In this document: piece after piece, positions 21,147 to 31,611 of the stretch
How positions within the stretch are numbered: position 1 is the first letter of the stretch
Layout: the number at the start of each line of letters is the position of its first letter
From: Turnera subulata
Lineage: Eukaryota; Streptophyta; Magnoliopsida; Malpighiales; Passifloraceae
Reading direction: 5' to 3'
Length of the DNA stretch: 64,000 nucleotides
Assembly (NCBI GenBank): GCA_028386065.3
Contig: JAKUCV010001034.1
Coordinates: 92,381 to 156,380 of the forward strand
Program-made: the position numbers and the translations under genes
Notes under the pieces: generated by a model
The model's database searches: none
Told to the model about the DNA's origin: nothing
What the model saw: only the letters and a program-made list of their open reading frames with translations

Positions 21147-22769
21147 CACGCTCGGAATCTTTGATGTTGGAGACGATGGGCTTGAAGGCCTCATTGCGTC
21201 CATTTAATCGCTGTCATTTGTAGGTTGTCAACATGTGCATGTTTTCTTAGTCATCAGGAAAGCGAGACAATTACGATTTTATCGGGTACAAACAATTATT
21301 TGAGTTTTAAGTAAATCAATCCTTTAAACAACGTCCAATTTGATAAAGAGTACATTCCTCCATCGCTACGTTATTTGAAAACAGACTTGGATGGGGAACA
21401 CGTCGCAGTTTGAGCTCCATCTGTGGGCAGGTAATTAAGGGCTTCGCAAACCTGAAAGAGAAATGCAAATGTAAGTGATACCATTCTAGTTTTGTTATGA
21501 AAGAAACTATACAAAGATTCATTCAAGTTCATCAATTTGCTTGGGCAAGATGTGCTAGAATAACAGTTCAAATAAAAACGAGAAAGGGAATCAAGGGAAA
21601 TTGAAATAAAGATGCGAAGGCGGGAGAAGGGACGATAGGGAAAAAAAATATCAATTCTGTTTGGATAATTTTGAAGTGTTTTGGTTTTGAATCTCAGTTG
21701 TCGATTTCGGAAAAAAAGAACGGAGTGATGTTGTGTTTGGTTAGAGACGGTCCGATGGGAATACTAAGCGTGTAATCAAAGCGGAAAAGCAAACTTATGA
21801 GATAATTCCATTCGCCGTCCCAAACAAAAGCTTTGGACAATTAATTAATTAGATATTTATCTTTGATTACGGACAAAGCAAGCATGCAGCCAATGAAACT
21901 TCTTTCTTTTATTCTCCTCCAGCTCCAGTTGAAATCAAACTGATGTGGTCCAGAAGTTTAATTAAAACCACATTCGATAATCGAAAGAATCTTACTGTGT
22001 ATGTGTTTCTTATAACAATTACTGAAACTTTGTAAACAGTTTGAGTGTATGTTTGTAGCTGCACACCAAATATGGAGTGAGATGAAAGGCTGGAAAGACA
22101 AACCATATTCGATAGTAAATTATAAGTGGTTTGCTTAGAATACGGTGAATTTATCACAAACCCCCTTGAATTATTGATCCACATTTATCCTTATCTAATA
22201 ATAAATTATGCAACCGTAACGTATGAATGAAAAGAATAATTAAAGATCTCCTTATTCCGCAAGGAATTCTTTCTTTTCTTTTTTTTTTTATCGAAAAAAA
22301 GGTGTGAAGGATGGGAAAGGACTTCTCTATTAGGAAAAGACAACAAACGCAACAGTCTTCCATTTTGTACAATGAAGAGTACTCTTTTTACCTGCTACAC
22401 ACTGCATGCAGAAAAGTCACACCTACAACTGTACTAATATTTTGCCAAACTTTTAATTCAGTACAATCATAAGGTTTTGCAACCACAACTGGCAGTACTC
22501 CCAGACATGCTTTGCAACCACAATTGGCATTGTGAACAGTTGTAACATGAAATATACATGATTTGTCAATCTTACCCATAGTGCTCTGTTATTGGAAAAA
22601 ACAAAAAAAAAACTCTACCTGGCAGCTTAAATTAAATGGACTTTAAACAAGGAGTTAAGCCATATAATTGCATATGATCAAAATTAACCGCTTCTTCGCG
22701 TATGTGCTCTTCCAAGGGTCTCTATATGTGGAGTATGAATACCTATTTATTTCAGCGCTTTGCTGTTCT

Positions 22770-22819
22770 AGGTTAATTGTACGTTTAGCATTAAAAAAAA
22801 AAAAAGGTTAATTGTACGT
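22770..22819 (+). mobile_element. Tail-only retroposon, 20-bp insert in a 15-bp duplication
   Basis: AGGTTAATTGTACGT occurs at 22770-22784 and 22805-22819. Between them lies TTAGCATT plus an A run. The perfect 15-bp repeat beside an A tail points to target-primed insertion of an almost fully truncated retroposon. Confidence 0.65.
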
Positions 22820-23206
22820 AATTTCTTGCTTGCCTCTGTATTAGCGCAAAAACGAAGCTTTTATGCTTAGACCAAACAAAAACACAAAAAAATTAATGAA
22901 CAAGCTGGAGTCCGATGGATCTAAAGATCATTAGCCCATCGCTAGCAGCCGCCTAATTATTACTGGTTACCATATACTGGATTCACTTATGAGCCTATAA
23001 TCTGCTTTCCTAAGAGCCACCCAGTTTTACTTTTGGGCTGTCTCTATAGGGGGATATATTGGCCCGCTAGAAGGACCGCTTATGTGGGGCAGGGGTGGTC
23101 TAAATCCAAAATTGCATGAAAATGTGAGTTCAAGTGACGAAAAAAAAGCGCCATGGCAACCAAAATCAGGAAAGAACGAAAGAAAAATGTACAAACACAC
23201 CTTAAA

Positions 23207-23518
23207 TCAGCAATTGGCAGGAGTGGCGAGGTTACACTTGGAAGGCAAAGCCATGGCAAGATCAGGATCAATCCCAAGGGAAGGTAACAAGAAAGAATTC
23301 CTGTAAGAACAGAGGCATGTCAGGTCAGCTCCTTGAAGGGCCTGGCAGCATCCAGGTGATGGTGGGTCAGCTGGGTTTGGCTGCGTCACTGATGGCTTGC
23401 ATTCCTGTAGACCATCTTCGGTCATGTTACACAAGGTCACTGCCCTTGATCCCTCGAACAACGCAGCCATGATCAGTACAAGAGCAAACACCACCACCCT
23501 CCTCACCTTAATTCCCAT
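23207..23518 (-). CDS. DIR1-like lipid-transfer protein
   Basis: This single-exon frame of 103 residues encodes a small secreted lipid carrier of the non-specific lipid-transfer (prolamin-fold) superfamily. Residues 1-26 form a signal peptide ([20 protein letters not shown]). The mature part has the eight-cysteine pattern at C30, C40, C57-C58, C68-L-C70, C95 and C103. The CLC with a hydrophobic middle residue, the proline-rich stretch before the CC pair (PNPADPPSP) and the length fit the DIR1 branch, which carries lipid signals in systemic acquired resistance; the exact role here is inference. No intron is needed. A TATA sequence lies about 120 bp upstream (23637-23644). The nearest genes are several kb away. 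Confidence 0.88.
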   Translation of the reverse strand: MGIKVRRVVVFALVLIMAALFEGSRAVTLCNMTEDGLQECKPSVTQPNPADPPSPGCCQALQGADLTCLCSYRNSFLLPSLGIDPDLAMALPSKCNLATPANC

Positions 23519-23636
23519 CTTACTATATACACTATAGCAGCTTTGTGGGTATTTTAGTGTTTACTAGCAGGTGTCTATAGAGCTAGCTAGCTAGCTAGTT
23601 AACAGTCTCATATCATATCATGGCATGGATTTGCTC

Positions 23637-23644
23637 TTTATATA
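23637..23644 (-). promoter_or_regulatory. TATA box of the DIR1-like gene
   Basis: Minus-strand TATATAAA lies 119 bp before the start codon at 23518. An (AGCT)n run at 23581-23598 lies between them in the leader. Confidence 0.6.
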
Positions 23645-24456
23645 GAGGGGAGTAGTTAGGATTATGAACCACAAACTGGGGGCCCGTGAAGGAGAATTTG
23701 GCAGGATTCGGGATCACGGGGGAAAGTTTACCACTTGATTGCCTACCTTGATTTTTGGATGGACGCCAATTATTTGTGTTGCATTGGGTAGATTTTCTAT
23801 TCAGGGATGTCAGATGGAGGTAATGAATAATGTATCGTTAATGGATAGAAAGGAATAATTTGCTTGTCTTGGAATGCGGCACCCTACACATTATTACCTA
23901 ATTTTCGGTGGTTTTTTTTTTTTGTCTTCCTCGTAGTCTTTACTCTTTATATATACTTAATACTTTGCATTTTGTAGAATTTACTATTTGCAAATTGGAA
24001 CACAGCCCACCTCATATCGACAGTTGACAGCCATGAAATACCGCCCAACGGTGTTTTGTGTGTAATAGAGATGCATTTTTTTTTTTTCTCATATGTACTG
24101 AATGGTACATAGCGCCGTGACCTTAGCTTTCCTAAGTGTTGAATTGTTGGTTGTAGGTAGATTCTTGGCAAGTTTACATACAAGCTCCTTCAATTTTGTC
24201 ATTGTTGGCATGAGTCATGGAAGATGATCAATGCCATAATCATGGTACATAATTTCCTAAGTTTAAGGAAATCACATAAACAAAATCAGGCAATTGAACC
24301 GTGATCTTAGATTTATGCATTGATTGTAGGAATTTATCTCCTTGTTTCTTTGATGACTTCTACCTACATTCTGAAAAAAAAAAGAAAAAAGGGCATGATA
24401 ACCTTATTGGGCCAGGTTCTAGGTTTACTTTTTATTCTGTTCCGTGGGCTTCCTTC

Positions 24457-24509
24457 AAAGTTAGGCCTCGCACCATTATCAAAAAAAAAAAAAAAGTTAG
24501 GCCTCGCAC
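24457..24509 (+). mobile_element. Tail-only retroposon in a 17-bp duplication
   Basis: AAAGTTAGGCCTCGCAC occurs at 24457-24473 and 24493-24509. Only CATTATC plus an A run lies between. The TATC(A)n end is like that of the SINE at 45282-45392, so a near-complete 5' truncation of that family is possible. Confidence 0.7.
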
Positions 24510-25215
24510 GGTAACTGCGGGAGGTATCCATGTATTATGGCCTGCTCTTGTGTGTTTCTACTGTTTCATGAGAAAAGAAATATATATCATAGCCCAACTA
24601 CATTTTTTTTTTCTTTTCACATCCAAAGGCATTCGACCCCACAAGGTGGGTCAGGATTGGATAACGGATACCACGTAAGAGAGATTTCTCGTCTTTTACA
24701 AACAATATTTTTATGCAGAGAAAAATAATTTACAGAAACAATATGCTCTCTATTTTATCTTTTTTTTACGCAGTTATTCCAAAGTGGTTAAGAAAACAGG
24801 GCGCTTATATAGGCAAGTGATTTCTCGTAATGCATTAATTTTGTCCATCACTTTTAAAAGAAATCAATTAAGAGCCTCTCGGATATTGGAATCGAGCTCA
24901 CTTGTGCTTGAATAAACTTGTATCTTTTCCCAAGCTCTATGAGCAAACCGCGGGGTATTATGTAATCGAATTACATAACGAACATCAGTGTGCTTTTTTA
25001 GAACCTGAAAAATATCAACCTTACACAACTCTTTGGCTAGAAAAAGAGAGATTCCTGGTGGTTCTTTTAACAACTGGGATGGGATGGGATGCTTCGCAGT
25101 TGAGCTAGACATCCCCCATAGGAAATGACATTTTAATAAAAAGAGCAACCACTCGACGATGGAACCTCAATAAGTGAGTGTGATCTTCATTAAAGCACCA
25201 CCACTCACCCCTGCT

Positions 25216-25522
25216 TTGCATATTTCAACTCATCAGGACCCAAAAATAATTCAAGCACAAAGTGAGGTGACAGATCAAATGGAATTGGTTCTCCACGATG
25301 GATGCTTTCTGTGATTGGGCAGGCATTTCCCGTTTTGCTTTGCCTCCCTAGCTCTCCGAATGCTAACATTCTCTGCCCCTGAAAAATAGATCCTTAAACT
25401 TCAGATATTTTTCTCCCTCTTAACTGAAATCTAACAGAAATGCAAGCAATAAACCTTTATCATCACTATACAGCACTCCAAGCTCAATTAGGGGTGGATT
25501 TATCTCCTGAAAGAATGTTATG
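25216..25522 (-). pseudogene. Two exon-like segments of an unrecognised gene
   Basis: On the minus strand, GAGATAAATCCACCCC...GATAAAG near 25515-25460 follows TTTCTTTCAG and precedes GTTTATTG. A second segment near 25385-25216 follows TTTTTCAG, is open for 57 codons (GQRMLAFGELGRQSK ... PIPFDLSPHFVLELFLGPDE) and ends at CAGGG|GTGAGT. Joining the two changes the frame of the second segment, and no further exons are clear. It may be a decayed or captured gene piece. I do not recognise the protein. Confidence 0.3.
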
Positions 25523-25981
25523 TGGGGTCAGATAATCCCATCCCTCCAGCCTCCGTAGTTTCACTAAATATGGATGTATATGCACATTGTTTCTTGCCCA
25601 CATTACTAATCGAATTAAATCAATAATTTCAACCATAAATATATAAGAGCAAAAGTTTTGGTTGAAATTGATTGGGACAAAGGATTAATTTTTTGTACTA
25701 TTATAACTAAAATTTTTTTGCCACATTGTTTAAGGACTAGCTAGCGTTTTTGGTAGGATTAGTATTTCTTGTTGTACAGTACAGGGTTAATTAGTATTTG
25801 TCTCCAGGGTAGGGTATGGTCAAAATAATTCCTCCCATTTTCATATGATTCGTTATACAACATCTTCTTCTTTCAAGGAAGGAGGGGTGTGATTCACTTT
25901 AGCTTTTGTGTTTAGCAAGTTTTCTGGACAAGGGAGCATAATTAAGAACGATTCTGTGTCACGGGCTTAACTCCGCCGCAC

Positions 25982-25988
25982 TATAAAT
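25982..25988 (+). promoter_or_regulatory. TATA box of the small acidic protein gene
   Basis: TATAAAT lies 151 bp before the start codon at 26133. It is followed by a C/T-rich leader (TTACCACCTACTTGCTTACTTG). Confidence 0.5.
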
Positions 25989-26132
25989 AACACTTAAACG
26001 CCTGGCAAAATTTCCATTCGATACTGTCTAATCAATACCATTACCACCTACTTGCTTACTTGCCTTACTCTCTTTTCATCTATTGCTATAATTAACACCC
26101 CTTGATCTCTACCTGCACTATAATTTCATTTC

Positions 26133-26615
26133 ATGGCTTCCACCCAGGTACGTATCTCTCGCCTTACTTTGGCAAACTTAATTATTCAAAACATGTCTCA
26201 TACATCTTTTCAGTGATGAGTGCCATGCATACTAGAATTTATCCACGTTATCTTAAGCACAATAGGTTAATTTGCTTTGTATGTGTTACATTCAATTAAT
26301 TAGGTTGAGGCTGAAGAAGCGGTTAAGGAGACGATCGGCCAAGCAGAAAAACCGACAGAGGAACATTCTCCCGTGGTAGAAGAGAAAGCCGCCACAACAG
26401 CCGAGGAAGCAGAAGTGGTTGTGCATGATGATGATGATGATGATGATGACGACGATGATAATGAAGAAGGGGAGAAAACTGAGGAAGATGTGAAAGAAGA
26501 AGTAGAGGAGGATAATTATGGAGAGGAGTTTAAAGTGGCTGAGTCGCCTATTGCTGGTGAGGATCACTCAAATGCAACCTTTGATGATGAGGAAGACGAA
26601 GAAGACTTGATTTAA
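26133..26615 (+). CDS. Small acidic protein, two exons, function unknown
   Basis: Exon 1 is only 15 nt (26133-26147, MASTQ) and ends CAG|GTACGT. Exon 2 is 26304-26615 after ATTAG|. The joined frame has 108 residues. It is dominated by Glu and Asp, with a run of 11 aspartates (near residues 47-57) encoded by GAT/GAC repeats, and ends DDEEDEEDLI. There is no signal peptide, membrane segment or domain I recognise; it is probably disordered. The tiny first exon is supported by the start context, both splice sites and the frame match. It could be a histone- or nucleolar-binding acidic chaperone type, but that is a guess. AT-rich 3' sequence follows. Confidence 0.6.
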
Positions 26616-27097
26616 TGAGACCAAACAAAGAAAGCATTTCTTCTCATCAGAGGTTGCAGACTTTGCATGTAGTTTGTCATTGATTGTTGTGGTAATTTAC
26701 CCTATCTTAATTGGCTTAAAAACCAGTTATGAAGTATTTTGTTGTTTACGTTTTAATCAGTAATTAAGGTTAGCTTATGTTTGCGCTAACTGCTTGTTTG
26801 GGATTTTCTATGTACTGTTTGGCATTTCTTGTTGTTTTCTAGTTAGTCTCTTATCGTTTGGATTGGAAATTGATACGATCAATATGCCTAAGCATGGTAA
26901 GGATGATGGGTTTCCTGCAAAATGAACCTTTTGCAGGGGTCATTTCCAAGTCTAAAACATAGAGAATGAAGGAAAACACCTAAAAGAGTTTGCCTTTTTT
27001 CTTTGTGCAAACAATATAAATTACAGAGCCGCACGATCTACTTTTATACTTTTATGTTGATTTTCCATCAACAACCATAGTTGATGGATGAGATTAA
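26616..27097. other. 3' flank of the acidic protein gene
   Basis: T-rich 3' UTR-like sequence, nothing else seen up to the truncated L1 that starts near 27100. Confidence 0.4.
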
Positions 27098-28088
27098 TTG
27101 ACACTCAAAGTTAACCAGGCTGTATGTATCAAGCGGTTGCAGTCAGAACTTGTCTTAAAGGAAGAGGGATGGATATTGATAGGGTTTGCCCTATTTGTTT
27201 GCAAGCGGATGAAACACTGGAGCATATGCTTTTCTTTTGTCCCCATGCAAAAGCTATATGGTTTGCATCCACTCTATCTTACTGCCCACAAGTTTTGGGT
27301 TTTGGAAGCTTTCAGATGTGGTGGAGTCAACAATGTGATTGTGAATGGTGTGCGAGAGAGAAGGTTGATGGGGTGCTGGAGTTGATTGCTTACGTCTGTT
27401 GGTGCATTTGGAAAGCCCGGAATCGCTGCGTTTTTGAACACATACTGCCCACTCCTGCTTACACAGCCGAATTAGGTGCCTCTCTTTTTGCAGAAGTGGT
27501 GCAGTGCAACGCCCCTAATTCCCTGACAGGCCTGTTATGCCCCAGCCGGTAGTTTATACTGATGCGGATGCTAGGTGGGTTTCTCCGGTCATTGGTCATG
27601 TGAAAATTAATTGCGATGCTGCGTTTGTGGTGGGACAACAGTTTGCAAGTCTGAGTGTAATATGCAGAAACACACAGTTGGTGATATTGTGGATGGATTG
27701 TTCAAATTGTTCAAAAGTCCTAATGCTTTAACTGCAGAAGCTTTAGCGGTTAGAGAATCGGTCCTCCTAGCAATGGCTAGAGGCTTTCCACAAGCTGTTA
27801 TTGAGACTGATTCTAAGGTACTGGTTGATGCTCTATCTGCGACTTCACCTCCGAGTTGCATTCATTTCATAGTCCATGATATCAAAAACTGTATTTCTGT
27901 TTCTTCAGTTCAGATTTGTAAGATTCCTAGACCAGCTAATAATGTGGCTGATTGGGTTGCTAAGGCTACGACGCCACGGGAGTGCCCTCCTCACTAGGTT
28001 TATGCTCCCCCTCAGGCGCTTAGTCAACTTTTGTATCTGGATATGAATCCATGATGAATGAAATGATCTAATTCGGACAAAAAAAAGG
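27098..28088 (+). mobile_element. 5'-truncated L1 LINE (zf-RVT and RNase H end only)
   Basis: Only the last part of ORF2 remains. Frame 27124-27552 carries the zf-RVT domain (CPICLQADETLEHMLFFCPHAKAIW). Frames 27537-27731 and 27611-27997 carry RNase H pieces (INCDAAF, ALTAEALAVRESVLLA, ETDSKVLVDAL, RPANNVADWVAKA). At least two frameshifts separate them. The element ends in an A run at 28079-28087. The 5' junction is approximate and I found no clear target-site duplication. Extreme 5' truncation is common for LINEs. Confidence 0.85.
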
Positions 28089-30049
28089 AATGAGTTCTAC
28101 CTTGAACATGTAATTTTCTTCCTTGACAAGTTGCCTATGTTGTCTTTTTTTTTTTGTTTTTTTCTTTTTTTGGCTCATGATTTTCTTCTCTTTCTGTTTT
28201 GTTTTTTGTTTTTGTTTTTTTTTTTGCTTTTGATTTCCCTTGAAAAACTATATGGACTAAGAAGTGCAACAACCCTAGAGATTCTAATCTGCACCCGGTC
28301 TGGGTATATCTCATATCGAGCCTTTTTATCGGCCCAAAAAGAGCCCATCAAAAAGGATTTGTGCCTCGTTGACCAGTTAGTCACTCCAGCCCGGCTCCGG
28401 AGCAGGCTTCTTTTTTTTTTTTTTTTGTTTATTTTGGATAGGAGTCGGCATATTTCTTCGCATCAGAAGGTGTGTGGACTAAGACAATCATCCGTGGCAG
28501 TGTATACATCACTAAAACTGCATATCTTTTGGTTAATAAGCATTCATTCAAGAAAGTGGCAAAATAAGCAACTAGTTCCATCTCTTTCCCTCCTTCCATG
28601 ATAGAATCACATCCAATCTCACTATCAAAATCGAATCCAATTGAACACTACGCTTTTAAAAAAAAAAAAAATGTGAAGGAAAGGGCAATGCAGTGGCATC
28701 CCATTTGGATTTCCATTAATTGAAACGTCGCCCTTCACTTAATGCAAATGCTACAAACGACAAATATATGAGGAGGAATAAAGGTGAAGTCCTATTTTTG
28801 ATAATGGTATCATAGCAGAGAATGGAGGAGGGCCCTCGCAAACTATATATTCTATGTTTTTTTTTTTTTCCATGTTTCATTTTTAAGGCTCTAGTTTTCA
28901 GACTGCAACAGAATGGCTAGAATCTCCATGAAACAGGTGAATCCCTTAACTTGGGCGGTGGGACAGACACCATAAGTCCTCATATGGACTTTAATTCAGC
29001 CTTTTGCTTATCTATCTTTCTTCCTCTTAACTGAAATGTCCATTAACTACCAGTCAATTGTATATCAACAGTAGCATTACAACTAAATTACAAAATCCTT
29101 TGGCCCATTTTTCTATCATACAAATAAACAAATTTCCAAAGGGTTAGTCACTTCATTGCACATGTTCTTATGTCAGCAACCACCCAAACTTCCTCTATAT
29201 TTAATGTTTTTTTTTCTTGTTTCTGCTCCTGTCTGCTGCAGAGTACAGTGACTATAGATTGGAGCTGATGTTTCAGTTTGCTGTAGGACGTTGACCCTGT
29301 ACACTGACTTCATTTGGTAATCACTTGAATAATTTAGTCTTACTTTATGAAACCCTACCATCCTAAAGAGCCTAGGCATGATACAATATGCACAGAGCAC
29401 CATGCTTAGATGGGTACGCGTGTGGGGTTGTAAAAGATTAAAAACATTAAAAAAAAGCAACTAACCATTTACCACTGCTACGCAACCTAATAGCCTTTGC
29501 TTCAAGAGTGGAGAACCCCAAGAAAGAGATTAAAGAAACCAACCACTTTTCTATTCAATTCGTGCATTGGAATATACACCCTCTGATCAGAGGGACAAAG
29601 AAGGGCAAAGTTAAAAAAAAAAACCTGGTAGAAGTTAAAGAAAGAATATTAAAAAGCACTCGAAAGAAAGCAACCTTACCTTGTTAATTTATATCTGCCC
29701 TTATTCTGACCTTACCTCTTTGTTTTTCTGTCTGTTACTGTGAAACTTCGTTATCTGAATTGAATTGTCCATTTTTTTTCTTTTAAAAAAATTCCTTAGC
29801 CGCTACATGTCTAAATTACTTTGGATCCCCAGTAGACCTGAGGCCCTTAACTTTTTCCATGCTCATATGAGACACTCTCTCACATTCTATTGCTTGCCCT
29901 TTATAAATTGACGTTTTGCTACCCATCTTGAGCCAGCTACAACCCAAAGCCAAGAAATCCAAAGAACAAAGGGAAGGGCCAACATTCAAAATAAAACCCT
30001 CTTCAAAAAAAATTTCTCAAGACCCTGAAACTCCTGTGCTCCAACCATA
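28088..30049. other. Intergenic region before the RIN4/NOI-like gene
   Basis: T-rich runs (28144-28230, 28410-28432) give spurious frames. No exon is evident. The promoter of the next gene lies at the right end (TATAAA at 29902-29907). Confidence 0.4.
29902..29907 (+). promoter_or_regulatory. TATA box of the RIN4/NOI-like gene
   Basis: TATAAA lies 148 bp before the start codon at 30050. An A-rich leader without upstream ATG follows. Confidence 0.55.
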
Positions 30050-31611
30050 ATGGAGGTAAGCTCAGCTAGCTATAGGACCTCACTCTGTCTCTTTTTCTCT
30101 CACTCTCACAGATACAGTACTCCAGTGTTGACCTTATAGCTTCACTTGCATTTTTCCTCTTTTTCTATTTTCCCTTCTCTTGCTTTCATTAACAATGTTT
30201 CTCTGTGGGTGATGTTTAGGATTATTATTACTCGAGGAGCCATGTACCAGCTTTTGGGAGCTGGGACTGGAACAGCGACCTGCCGTTCACTCAGTGCTTC
30301 GAATCGGCCAGGCAAGCCGGGCTGCTTCGTTACACTTACTCCGAGGATCGTGATCTTTATGTTGCTGGTGATTTGTATGAGAACGATTTGGTCACACCAG
30401 CCGTGATTGTTGTTCCTCGCCGAAGGGTAAGTTACACCGTACCGTCTTTTGCACCTCACAAGTTGACAAAAAAGAAAAAAACTGTAACTGTTGGCATCAT
30501 CTTTTGCTTCTTTGTTGTTGGTTGATTTTATTACAATCCAGTGAAGAGAGTACTATTAATTAATCTTGGAGAACAACTTTTATTTGGCCATTTTCATCTA
30601 TAAAGTTGAGTGCACTTAACTTGATTCACGCTGATGCATGAAAGATAGAAAGTTATACCCGGCACGACAAACAAAAGGAAGAAGAAAAGAAGAAAAAGAT
30701 TCATCAAAAGAAGTCCACAAACTAAAGGAAGTGCTTATGCTTAGAGAAAATGCAACTTGGTTTTTCGAAATGCGTTTTTATGATGGTACTAATTGCGAAA
30801 GGGAAAGGCAAATTTAGCGAATGCTTTATGCTAGGCAGCTCCTTGATTATGTAGTAGTTCTTTTAGTGTGGGGCCCGACTGCGCTATGGTGGTACTAATG
30901 TTCAAAGGCGCATTGTTCAAAACTTTTAAACAAAAATCCTTGGTTTTGTTGGTCAAGAACTAATTCTTGGTTTGTTCTTAATTTTCTGAACTGAGGAACA
31001 AAATTGTTGGTATGTGTATGGGCAAAAGAGGGCTGCATGTATAGGCAATTAAGCAATGAATAGTCAGATGCATATAGCTATATATGCTACACCTAGAATG
31101 ATACTAGGATGGTGCTGTTGATGATAACACCTTACAATGTTATAAAATAAATAGCTGACAAATAAGGGAAACGTTGCGATAATTGATGGGTGCAGGCAAA
31201 AGTGCGTCACCCCCGTGTCAAAGAAGAAAAAAAGCAACAAAGTTGGGCGGTCAGTGACGTGAAAGAACTACCAAGGCCCGCCGCTAGTAGCCCTATCCCC
31301 AGGCCAACTCCTAAGCCTGTTGATGAAGACTTGTACAAAATCCCAGCGGAGCTCCTTTATGCAAAACCCAAAAAGGCAGGCTTTTGCACTCTTCCCTTTC
31401 CCTTCCCTAGAGGAGGATATGCATTTTTGGGTTGCTGTTTTTGCGATTAGCTTTAGTTTCTGTCGATGATGGGTTTACCTTCTCTTAATTAGTGGCTAAC
31501 ATTTATGAATTCATCAATAATTAACTGTCAAATTTTCTGTTTACTTTTTTCGTGCAGAAGAGAGGGATGGGCTTCCTTTCAAGCTGTTTGCTGCCAACTT
31601 GTGTTCCATAA
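30050..31611 (+). CDS. RIN4/NOI-family protein, four exons with one GC-AG intron
   Basis: Exons are 30050-30055 (only ATGGAG), 30220-30426, 31196-31375 and 31558-31611, giving 148 residues in frame. Exon 2 holds the NOI domain: HVPAFGSWDWNSDLPFTQCFESAR matches VPxFGxW ... F..AR, the stretch of RIN4 proteins that is cleaved by bacterial AvrRpt2 in known members. The middle is basic and proline-rich (SPIPRPTPKP). The C terminus SSCLLPTCVP has cysteines that could be acylated for plasma-membrane attachment, as in RIN4. The family works as a scaffold and guardee in immune signalling; the role of this member is inferred. The exon 3 donor is AAG|GCAGGC, a GC-AG intron. If that intron were kept, the protein would end in 26 unrelated residues. 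Confidence 0.82.

Larger units (their letters stand above)
19819..23206. other. Intergenic region with small retroposon tails
   Basis: The first few hundred bases are the 3' UTR side of the glyoxalase-fold gene. The rest is AT-rich with no convincing exon. Two very small insertions with direct repeats sit at 21101-21146 and 22770-22819 (listed separately). A long T run at 20927-20948 may be the tail of an older insertion. Confidence 0.4.
23519..26132. other. Intergenic region with retroposon tail and exon-like fragments
   Basis: Apart from the DIR1-like promoter at its left, a small retroposon tail at 24457-24509 and two minus-strand exon-like segments (25216-25522), I see nothing that can be called. 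A 94-codon frame at 24864-25148 is unrecognised. The last 150 bp contain TATAAAT at 25982, upstream of the acidic-protein gene. Confidence 0.4.

Noticed and set aside
24864..25148. 94-codon minus-strand frame
   Set aside because: No recognisable domain, no clear promoter or splice context; a chance frame or decayed sequence is as likely. Mentioned only as part of the intergenic region.
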